A stretch of 64,000 nt of DNA from a virus, in IMG/VR virus record IMGVR_UViG_3300008952_002784, positions 62,001 to 126,000 of that record; one strand, given 5' to 3'. A program made the position numbers and the translations under genes. Shown here in pieces: positions 29,680-37,519 of the stretch. The stretch's first letter is position 1. Every line of letters begins with the position of its first letter. Below the pieces are notes generated by a model. It had not been told where the DNA came from. It ran no database searches and was given only the letters and a program-made list of their open reading frames with translations.

Positions 29680-32145
29680 ATGTCAATAATTCCGCTTACA
29701 TCAGATAATTTTGAATTATTCAAATTAACTGCAAATCCTAAGCGAACATTTACTTCAGGAACAGCAGGAGCAACAGGATCTATACCTGTCTTTCCTCGTG
29801 CATCAAAGATAGAAAAAGATCCCCAGCCCTCTGATGATTTTGGAACAGGCTCTTTTGATGCATCGCAAATTGAAGAGTCTAGAAATCAAGCACTAAGCAA
29901 TTCTTTCCTAACTGGAACACAAGTTGCTGATATTAGTAAGTCTGTTGAATATTATATGGAGATGGTTAACTCCGGAACGTTCTCTCCTGTTCGCCAAAAA
30001 AAGTTAGATATTCTAAGATTTGAGCCGTCTTATAAGTTTACCAGTGACACACTGAGAAAAAATGTAGTTCAGAACATTATGTTTCCGTACTATAAGCATC
30101 GTTACCCTGATTTAGACTGGTCATATTACAATTATCACACATTGAACTTTTTCACAGCGTCAACAGTGCCAAGTGACTCTGTTCTGATATATCCTGCATC
30201 GGGAAATTCGTCGACAAATGATTACCCGTACACCCCATCAGATGGATTTACATTTGAGTTTTGGTTGAATGCAAGGTATTCTAATGATGTCTCCGGTACA
30301 TCTTATACTCCGGGTACTATATTTCACAAATCATCATCATATGCAGTTTCATTAGTTTCTGGAACGTCACGTGATAAGGACGGATTAGTTGACGGCTTTA
30401 GAATTCTTTTGCAGCTAAGCCACAGTGCAGATATTCCGCCGTCTAACATATTGACTACTGGAACGCTCAAGACGAACATTGATGGAACTTCTTTCAAGAA
30501 GGCTGATACCTACTCAGGAAGTGTATCTGGAATAGGTGATCTAATATTCTTGTCTAGTGATAATATGATACAAAAGAACAAGTGGCATCACGTAGCAGTT
30601 CGCTGGGGAGGTCCCAATATCAACAAAGGGACTGGTTCATTTGTCATAGACGGAATTGAAGATACACGTTTCATAATACAATCCTCGTCAATAATGCCAA
30701 CCACATTTTCAAGATCAGGACAAGGTGAGTCTGATTGTCTATTTGTAGGCAATTATTTTGAAGGTGTCAATAATGGTGATGATGATTGGGGTGGAAGTGT
30801 TACTGCACAATTCTTCAATGTCAATGCATCAAAGAAAGATGGCTTGGTAGACTTTTTTCACGGAAAGTCATCATTAGACTCAGCAGATTCTAGAGATCCG
30901 TCGTCTGTATTTTTTCAACACCCACTCAATGCAGAAGTTCACAATCTCAAAATATACTCAGAGCATAGAGATACAGAGCAGATATTCACTTCCAGTATGT
31001 ACGGTGATGAGTCTATAGAAGATAAGCTTCTATTTTTACTACCGCCATTTTTCGTAAAAGAGACAAATACAAGAGACGTGATGCTCACGCCATTCGAAAC
31101 AGAAGAGACAACTACAGATGATCCATTTAATGTATCATTGTCATTCGGTGTAGGCGGCCATCTCATTAATTTAGAAAACTTCTCAAGAGAGTTTGTCAGA
31201 AAGTCTTACCCAAGGCTTTATAATCTAACAGCATCAGTAGTTGAATCTTCTACTGGTGAATTCACAGCAAATCAATTTTTATACAAGACAGGATCAGCCT
31301 CAAAGAGAAATCTTACAGTACTGCCGTGTGATAATGGAAAATTTACCCCTAACTTTACGCTTTTGAAGTCTGGATCTGATCCCGACAATCCCACTTCATC
31401 TGACGAAACATCAAAATTTGTAGATGACATGGGCTTTGCGAAGTATGGTCTTATATCACTTCGCAATATGGTGTCGACATCCTCACTTCCGAGTGGGGCA
31501 CAGTCAACAGGCTCTATCGCAGATGTTTTACAGGGCGCAGGTCCAGAAGACCCAGGAGTCAGTGCAGGATCTATTCTTACAATTCTAAACAGAACACGAG
31601 ATCCCTCATCTAATGAAGTTGTATTTTTTGATGTGTCAAACATGTTTTATGGTAGAAAAATAGTTCCAGGGACATTCAAACTTTATGACTCGAGTGTAAC
31701 AGGTTCTGACGGCAAAGTCAAGATGACAATAAGAGATGACGGCAACGGTCGTCTATATCGCGCAGATAGTAGAACCACTAACGCAACGTGGAATACAATT
31801 GGAAACATCTTGTACGAAGAGGGTATTGTTGTAATAAAGACACCAAACATTCCTTTGCTTGGCATAGATGGTTATGAGGTATCATTGACAGGAGAACATA
31901 ATGTATATGTCATGGAAATGAATATTCCGTGCCCTAAGGGACTAGCCAACTCTTCGTCTAATCCAAACTGGATGCCCCTTAAGCCCACAGACTCTTCAAA
32001 TGAGTTAAGGGATCAGTTTACATACATAACCGGAATTAATCTTCACGATGAAAATCTCAATGTTATAGCTCGAGCAAACCTTTCCCAACCGGTTGTAAAA
32101 AGAGAAGACGATAGATACCTCTTTAGATTCAAGATGGATTTTTAG
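29680..32145 (+). CDS. LamG-domain tail protein
   Basis: An 821-residue protein. Residues about 188-435 form a LamG/concanavalin-like domain with long insertions: DGFTFEFWLNARYS opens it, NKWHHVAVRWGG is the hallmark centre strand, and EVHNLKIYSEHRDTEQIFTS closes it. The N-terminal 150 residues are helical and contain VRQKKLDILRFEPSYKF and a Tyr-rich stretch (YYKHRYPDLDWSYYNYH). The C-terminal module matches that of the preceding protein (ending FRFKMDF). It is the third LamG-bearing gene here. The ATG at 29680 is used; the ATG at 29670 opens only a 12-codon frame. The stop overlaps the GTG of the resolvase gene by one base (TAGTG). Confidence 0.65.
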   Translation: MSIIPLTSDNFELFKLTANPKRTFTSGTAGATGSIPVFPRASKIEKDPQPSDDFGTGSFDASQIEESRNQALSNSFLTGTQVADISKSVEYYMEMVNSGTFSPVRQKKLDILRFEPSYKFTSDTLRKNVVQNIMFPYYKHRYPDLDWSYYNYHTLNFFTASTVPSDSVLIYPASGNSSTNDYPYTPSDGFTFEFWLNARYSNDVSGTSYTPGTIFHKSSSYAVSLVSGTSRDKDGLVDGFRILLQLSHSADIPPSNILTTGTLKTNIDGTSFKKADTYSGSVSGIGDLIFLSSDNMIQKNKWHHVAVRWGGPNINKGTGSFVIDGIEDTRFIIQSSSIMPTTFSRSGQGESDCLFVGNYFEGVNNGDDDWGGSVTAQFFNVNASKKDGLVDFFHGKSSLDSADSRDPSSVFFQHPLNAEVHNLKIYSEHRDTEQIFTSSMYGDESIEDKLLFLLPPFFVKETNTRDVMLTPFETEETTTDDPFNVSLSFGVGGHLINLENFSREFVRKSYPRLYNLTASVVESSTGEFTANQFLYKTGSASKRNLTVLPCDNGKFTPNFTLLKSGSDPDNPTSSDETSKFVDDMGFAKYGLISLRNMVSTSSLPSGAQSTGSIADVLQGAGPEDPGVSAGSILTILNRTRDPSSNEVVFFDVSNMFYGRKIVPGTFKLYDSSVTGSDGKVKMTIRDDGNGRLYRADSRTTNATWNTIGNILYEEGIVVIKTPNIPLLGIDGYEVSLTGEHNVYVMEMNIPCPKGLANSSSNPNWMPLKPTDSSNELRDQFTYITGINLHDENLNVIARANLSQPVVKREDDRYLFRFKMDF

Positions 32146-32705
32146 TGATTATTTTAGGTTTAGACATATCTACATCTAGTACTGGCTGGTGTATAATATC
32201 ACAATCAGGTGATGTTATTGAAAAAATCGAAATGGGATTTATTGATTTATCTAAAGAAAAAAGCATGTTTCGCAAAGCCAGGATTGTCAAAGATCAATTA
32301 ACACGATTGCACATCATGTATTCTGTAGATCGTGTATGCATAGAAGAAAATTTACAATCATTCCGTTCTGGGTTTTCTTCAGCTCAAACACTTTCTACAC
32401 TAGCAAGATTCAACGGAATGGTATCATATCTGTGTTATGAAGAATTCTCGTACGATCCCGAATTCATGAATGTCAATACAGCAAGAAAGAGTATAGGTAT
32501 TAAGCTTATTCGAAAGAAAGACGGCGGAAAACCAACCAAAGATCAAGTTCTAGAGTGGGTATCAGCTCTAAGTGAGCTAGAAGGTTATTCGTGGCCAACA
32601 AAGACACTCAAAAGTGGCCCTCGAAAAGGCAAGACTATACTAGATCCAAAATGCTTTGACATGGCCGACGCATATGTTATGGCGAGAGCAGCTGCAACAG
32701 CTTAA
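32145..32705 (+). CDS. RuvC-like Holliday junction resolvase
   Basis: A 186-residue RNase H-fold nuclease. The first strand carries the catalytic Asp7 (LGLDISTSSTGW), the fourth strand the Glu pair at 66-67 (VCIEENLQS), and the C-terminal helix the last acidic residues Asp172 and Asp175 (DMADAYVMA); together these are the four metal-binding acids of the RuvC family. Length equals that of bacterial RuvC (about 170-190). It would cut branched DNA before packaging or during recombination, the job that endonuclease VII (gp49, an unrelated fold) does in T4. The start is GTG, overlapping the upstream stop by one base; no ATG fits before Asp7. The next genes are primase and the Mre11-Rad50 fusion, which supports a recombination role. 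Confidence 0.85.
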   Translation: MIILGLDISTSSTGWCIISQSGDVIEKIEMGFIDLSKEKSMFRKARIVKDQLTRLHIMYSVDRVCIEENLQSFRSGFSSAQTLSTLARFNGMVSYLCYEEFSYDPEFMNVNTARKSIGIKLIRKKDGGKPTKDQVLEWVSALSELEGYSWPTKTLKSGPRKGKTILDPKCFDMADAYVMARAAATA

Positions 32706-32737
32706 ACAAATCAACTATTTGTGATAATATTATAACA

Positions 32738-33706
32738 ATGAGTAGTTATAATGATAAATTGATGCTAGTCAGACGTGCCTTTGGGGCATGCGAGCTTAGC
32801 AGAGATAAAGTAAATGTTGCTGTTCGCTGCCCAAACTGTAATGACAAAAATGACTTTAAGAAAAAACTAGTTATCAAAATCGAAGACGGAATGTTTCATT
32901 GCTGGGTTTGTGGAATTAAGGGGAGGCGAATTGACAGACTTTTTCGTAAATTCGCCATATCACACACAGACAATGCTAGAAAATTATTTAGATGCACGAG
33001 CAATTACGAAGAAAGTATTATCAAAGATGAAGAAGAAGTTAAAGTTTCGATACCTAGCGGCTTTCAATTACTTGGTCGTGTCATGAATGCTAAGGATCCT
33101 GACATTCAAGAAACAATTCGATATGTAAAATCACGAGGTCTGACCCTTAGGGATATATGGTATTATAGATTAGGAACATGCTCAGCAGGAAGATTTCGAC
33201 GTCGTGTAATCATTCCATCTTTTAGTGAAGATGGAAAATTGAATTATTATTCAGGAAGAACTATCGATGCTGACAATTCTAGAAAGTATATGAATGTCGC
33301 AGTATCAAAGAATAAGATTATCTTTAATGACATTAACATTGACTGGCAGAAAGACTTGACATTAGTTGAGGGGCCTTTTGACCTTATGAAATGTAGAATG
33401 AATTCAACATGCCTTCTAGGGTCTCAACTATCAGAATCATCAGACTTATTTCGAAAAATTATAAAGAATCAAACTTCAGTCACATTAGCTTTAGATCAAG
33501 ATGCAATTGTTAAATCTCACAATATTGCAAAATGCTTGAGTGAATTTGGAATTAGGGTTAGAATGCTGAACATACCAAGTACAAAAGATGTCGGCGATCT
33601 AGATGCTGATATTGTTTCAAAGCTATATTCTAAATCTACGTTGTGGAATAGTAATGATAGACTTCGAAGTATGATCAAATCAATGAGTACAGGCTCTTTG
33701 CTATAG
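32738..33706 (+). CDS. DNA primase (zinc ribbon plus Toprim)
   Basis: A 322-residue DnaG-like primase similar in length to T4 gp61 (342). An N-terminal zinc ribbon uses Cys31/Cys34 (CPNC) and Cys55/Cys58 (CWVCG). The Toprim domain has the glutamate Glu211 (LVEGPFDLMK) and the Asp253-x-Asp255 pair (ALDQDA), the metal-binding residues for RNA primer synthesis. No helicase domain is fused, so it is a stand-alone primase that would need a separate phage or host helicase; none is in the window. The gene has its own 32-base leader (unusual in this tightly packed genome) and is followed after 11 bases by the Mre11-Rad50 fusion. Confidence 0.85.
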   Translation: MSSYNDKLMLVRRAFGACELSRDKVNVAVRCPNCNDKNDFKKKLVIKIEDGMFHCWVCGIKGRRIDRLFRKFAISHTDNARKLFRCTSNYEESIIKDEEEVKVSIPSGFQLLGRVMNAKDPDIQETIRYVKSRGLTLRDIWYYRLGTCSAGRFRRRVIIPSFSEDGKLNYYSGRTIDADNSRKYMNVAVSKNKIIFNDINIDWQKDLTLVEGPFDLMKCRMNSTCLLGSQLSESSDLFRKIIKNQTSVTLALDQDAIVKSHNIAKCLSEFGIRVRMLNIPSTKDVGDLDADIVSKLYSKSTLWNSNDRLRSMIKSMSTGSLL

Positions 33707-33717
33707 ACAGGAAACGA

Positions 33718-36700
33718 ATGAGTTTAAAATGTGTACATATTAGTGACATTCACTGGCGAGGATTGACTCGACATGATGAGTATGTCGAGTCATTTACAGC
33801 AATGTTTGACAATATAAAAGCTCTAAACCCAGATGTAATATTCATTGGTGGCGATATTGTTCATTCTAAGACACAAGGCATATCCCCAGAGATTATCGAC
33901 AAGCTTACCTGGTGGTTTACTATGATGGCAGATTTGTGTCCAACACACATCATTCTGGGTAATCATGATGGGCTTATATTGAATAAGAGCCGACAAGATG
34001 CAATAACTCCAATTATTAATGCAATTGATAATGACAATCTATTTTTATATAAAAAGTCCGGAACATACCCAATTGGTGTCCCGGGATTCAACTGGTGTAT
34101 ATTTTCTTGTTTTGATGAAGAAGGGTGGAAAGATGTCAAGCCAACCCCGGGTGACATCAATATTGCAACGTTTCACGGGGGAGTTAACGGATCGACAACA
34201 GACATAGAGTGGGAAATCGAAGGGGACGTTGACTTAGACTTTTTCGATGACTATGACTTTGCATTCTTGGGTGACATACACAAGGTCCAGTACCTTGACA
34301 AAGAAAAGCGAGTGGCCTACCCCGGATCTACAATTCAACAAAATTACGGTGAAGATCCAGGTAAAGGATTTCTATTCTGGGAAATTGAAGATAAAGACAC
34401 ATACAAAAGCACGTTCTACGAAATACCGCACAGTAAGCCATTCGTAACTATTGACTGGACTGGTGATGTCAGAACAACAGTAGAAGAAGCATTAAAATAC
34501 CCAGTAGGCGCTAGATTTAGAGTTAGAGTTGCTTCTCACATAAATCAAACTGAAATAAAACACTTGCACAGTGCCCTTAAGGATTATAGAAATGCAACTG
34601 AAATTGTTTTCAAATATGATAAAAAATCAGATCTTTCAGTTGTCTCAATCGATTCAGGAAAAATACACACCCAAGATCTTCAAAGTGTTTCAACACAAAC
34701 ACGATTAATGCGTGAGTATTACAAAAGTATGAACCTTTCAGACGAAGAGTGGAAAAGATTAGACAAATTAGTATTACAATATACATCGAAAGCTATAAAA
34801 AAAGATGCAGCAAGAAATATAAAGTGGACAATCAACAAGCTAGAATTTGATAATTTATTTTCATATGGCAAAGATAATGTAATTAATTTTGATTCAATGA
34901 CCGGAATCACTGGAATATTTGGAAAGAATCGATCAGGAAAATCGTCGATCCCAGGATCTTTGATGTACGGCTTATATAACACTACAGATCGAGGATCGAT
35001 TTCTAATTTGCATGTAATCAATATGAGGAAAGGCTATTGCCGAGCTCGAATTTATATGAGTGCTAATGGAAAAAATTACTTGGTAGATCGTCAATCTACC
35101 AAGAAGTCTAATAGAAAGGGAAAAATTAGCGCTACTACACACTTAAACTTAAGCGAAGTTGATGAATCTGGAAATGTAATAGTTGACATGAATGGCGAAC
35201 AGAGAAGAGCAACTGAAAAGACGTTGAGGACTCTGGTGGGCACACCTGAAGATTTCCTGATGACATCATTAGCTAGTCAGGGAGAAATGAATAACTTTAT
35301 CAAGAATGGCGCAACCCAAAGAAAGTCAATATTGACTAAATTCTTGGATTTGAATATTTTCGATGATATGATGGCTTTGGCTAAAGATGAATCTTCGCAA
35401 ATTAAAGCGCTGCTTAGTAGTTCATCAGATAGAGACTGGGATACATTAATTACAGAAAAGGGAATTGACAAGCGATCGAACGTACGATTGCGCCTAGATT
35501 TAGAGAATAATCTGACTAAGCTTCGTTCGAACATGGAAGAACTTAAGATATCTATGGCAACGAGCAAAGACAGTGAGCTAGTAACACAAATTGATATCGA
35601 CAAGCAACAAGAAGCTATTGAGTTATCACAATCTGAACTTAAGTCAATAGAGGAAAACTGTAATAAAATAAACAAAAGCATAGCGTCAGTACAATCAAAA
35701 ATATCATCAATTCAGACACTCAAGAGTCAATTTCCAATTGATGATCTCACAGAACGATATGAAGCACAGCAAGATTTAGAACGGGCATTGACAGATTTGA
35801 GTCATATTCATGAAAAGTCAAAGATTCTTCTCAAGGGACAAAAAAAATCTGTCAAGATTTTAGAAGATGTTCCATGCGGGGATCAATTTCCCAAGTGTAA
35901 ATTTATAAAAAATTCACACACTGCTAAGAAAAAAATAGACGAACAACAAAATCTCGTCAAAGAAAATTATGACAAAGTTAAATCTGCAAAAAAATCATTG
36001 AATACTCTCAAGAATGAATGCTTGCATGATAAAATTGAAAAATATGATGCAATATTGAGAAAAGAGAGTTCGCTACAAATAAATCTAAGAGATGAAAAAT
36101 TGTCACTCTCTGCAGTAGTATCTAGAAGAAAAATTGTAATAGATTCAATATCTGATGCTAGCAGAGATTTGCAAAGCATGAAATTAAGGGCTTCTGATAC
36201 TGAAGACGCAAAGAAAATGAGTTATGCTAGAAAAGAAATCCAGGCACTCACTGATCAGATCAATGACTTAGACACACAAAGAAGTGAATTAACAAAGACA
36301 GTAGGTCGACTTGATGCAGAGATTAAGAGCTTGAAAGCGGAGAAAGAAAAATATAATGACTTGATCCTCAGGTGGAAAACTTATACTCTATTCATGAATG
36401 CTGTGTCAAAAAAGGGAATTCCCTTGCAAATAATGTCAGCTCAGCTTCCAGTAATAAATGATGAAATATCAAAGATATTGCAGGGTGTTGTAGGATTTAC
36501 TGTAGAGCTCGAAGCAGACCCCAATTCCAATCAAATGGAAATATATATTAACTACGGCGATTCTAGAAGAATTATTGAATGTGGTAGTGGCATGGAGAAA
36601 ATGATGGCATCTTTGGCAATTAGAGTAGCACTTATCAATATGAGTGCCCTTCCAAAGCCGGGACTGCTTATCATTGATGAAGGGTTTGGGGCTCTAGATG

Positions 36701-36858
36701 ACATGAATGTTGAATCATGCGGGCGATTATTGAACTCACTCAAGCAGTGGTTTAGAAATATTTTAGTAATATCTCATGTTGATGCTGTAAAAGACATGGT
36801 AGACAATGTACTGCCCATAACCCAAAAAGAAAAGAATTCTATGGTGAAGTATGAATAA
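33718..36858 (+). CDS. Single-chain Mre11-Rad50 (gp47-gp46) recombination nuclease
   Basis: A 1046-residue fusion of two proteins that are separate in T4 and in bacteria (SbcD and SbcC). Residues 1-345 are an Mre11/SbcD metallophosphoesterase: Asp10-Ile-His12, Asp46 (GGDIVHS), Asn82-His83-Asp84 (LGNHDG), then FHGGVNG and LGDIHK. After a linker, residues about 370-1046 are Rad50/SbcC: Walker A Gly402-Lys-Asn-Arg-Ser-Gly-Lys408-Ser409, two long coiled-coil arms, a hook at 720-727, signature SGMEKMMASLAIRVAL from 957, and Walker B LLIIDEGFGALDD (Asp987, Glu988). It would resect double-strand ends for recombination-dependent replication and late DNA processing. No stop codon or frameshift separates the halves. 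The gene overlaps the next by 8 bases. Confidence 0.92.
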   Translation: MSLKCVHISDIHWRGLTRHDEYVESFTAMFDNIKALNPDVIFIGGDIVHSKTQGISPEIIDKLTWWFTMMADLCPTHIILGNHDGLILNKSRQDAITPIINAIDNDNLFLYKKSGTYPIGVPGFNWCIFSCFDEEGWKDVKPTPGDINIATFHGGVNGSTTDIEWEIEGDVDLDFFDDYDFAFLGDIHKVQYLDKEKRVAYPGSTIQQNYGEDPGKGFLFWEIEDKDTYKSTFYEIPHSKPFVTIDWTGDVRTTVEEALKYPVGARFRVRVASHINQTEIKHLHSALKDYRNATEIVFKYDKKSDLSVVSIDSGKIHTQDLQSVSTQTRLMREYYKSMNLSDEEWKRLDKLVLQYTSKAIKKDAARNIKWTINKLEFDNLFSYGKDNVINFDSMTGITGIFGKNRSGKSSIPGSLMYGLYNTTDRGSISNLHVINMRKGYCRARIYMSANGKNYLVDRQSTKKSNRKGKISATTHLNLSEVDESGNVIVDMNGEQRRATEKTLRTLVGTPEDFLMTSLASQGEMNNFIKNGATQRKSILTKFLDLNIFDDMMALAKDESSQIKALLSSSSDRDWDTLITEKGIDKRSNVRLRLDLENNLTKLRSNMEELKISMATSKDSELVTQIDIDKQQEAIELSQSELKSIEENCNKINKSIASVQSKISSIQTLKSQFPIDDLTERYEAQQDLERALTDLSHIHEKSKILLKGQKKSVKILEDVPCGDQFPKCKFIKNSHTAKKKIDEQQNLVKENYDKVKSAKKSLNTLKNECLHDKIEKYDAILRKESSLQINLRDEKLSLSAVVSRRKIVIDSISDASRDLQSMKLRASDTEDAKKMSYARKEIQALTDQINDLDTQRSELTKTVGRLDAEIKSLKAEKEKYNDLILRWKTYTLFMNAVSKKGIPLQIMSAQLPVINDEISKILQGVVGFTVELEADPNSNQMEIYINYGDSRRIIECGSGMEKMMASLAIRVALINMSALPKPGLLIIDEGFGALDDMNVESCGRLLNSLKQWFRNILVISHVDAVKDMVDNVLPITQKEKNSMVKYE

Positions 36859-37129
36859 CGAAAAAAAATACTATGAGAACGGATTTTGGATAATCGGAAA
36901 AGAACCAGAAGATTTAGTACCTACTGACTGCCCATTATGTAATTTGTCAATGAGAGACATGAAAGACATAACGTCATATGAGTCTTATAAGGTGTGTAAT
37001 ACATGCAAAGTTGAGTTAATTGAACCCAACAAGATAAAATATAATAAGGGCTGGCGCCCCGGAAAAGAAGAAATGACAAATATAAGAAAGTATGAGTTAG
37101 CTCGACCATCATATTTATTGAAGCAATAG
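36851..37129 (+). CDS. Small zinc-ribbon protein, unknown function
   Basis: A 92-residue protein overlapping the end of the recombination nuclease gene by 8 bases. It has two Cys pairs, Cys-Pro-Leu-Cys near residue 27 and Cys-Asn-Thr-Cys near 50, spaced to bind one zinc ion, and a basic C-terminus (NKGWRPGKEE, then RKYELARPSYLLKQ). It could be a small DNA- or protein-binding partner of the recombination or packaging genes around it. I know no family name for it. Confidence 0.55.
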   Translation: MNNEKKYYENGFWIIGKEPEDLVPTDCPLCNLSMRDMKDITSYESYKVCNTCKVELIEPNKIKYNKGWRPGKEEMTNIRKYELARPSYLLKQ

Positions 37130-37141
37130 GAGCACAGCGTA

Positions 37142-37519
37142 ATGAAAGAAATACATGTCCGAGCAATTGGTGAAGCGCTTAATACAACTTTTGGTCGAGA
37201 AAGTAGTCCAACAGGTAAGCAGTCAATAACATACTCACAGCACGGAGAGAAGTTAGTACTTAAGTTTACTTCAATCGTACACTTTGCTGAAGAGAGAGGA
37301 CTGCACATGCAGGTTGATAATATTGCCCATGAGGCAGTTCAATTACTGACAACTAAGCTAGCTGAACTTAAGTCATATTTTAAAGAAAGAACCGGCGAGA
37401 CTCTCAAGCTCAAAGAGCAGGGTAATAATGACAACATTGAATTAATTAGTGGTTCATCAAATTCACCTCGCAAGATAGCATATTATAAACGAAATCATAT
37501 ATTTCAAATACAGATGTAA
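37142..37519 (+). CDS. Hypothetical protein upstream of terminase
   Basis: A 125-residue protein with a mixed alpha/beta N-terminal domain (HVRAIGEALNTTFGRES, then GEKLVLKFTSIVHFAEERGL) and a helix (EAVQLLTTKLAELKSYFKER). It has the AGGAG site required for its ATG and its stop overlaps the terminase start (TAATG), so the two are translated together. Position suggests packaging: it is where a small terminase subunit might sit, but I see no helix-turn-helix and no similarity I can state to gp16, so that is only a possibility. Confidence 0.45.
   Translation: MKEIHVRAIGEALNTTFGRESSPTGKQSITYSQHGEKLVLKFTSIVHFAEERGLHMQVDNIAHEAVQLLTTKLAELKSYFKERTGETLKLKEQGNNDNIELISGSSNSPRKIAYYKRNHIFQIQM

Noticed and set aside
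33718-36858. Interpreting the Mre11-Rad50 frame as two genes
   Set aside because: There is one continuous frame with no stop or start signal between the two domains; a sequencing error cannot be excluded but nothing in the sequence suggests it.
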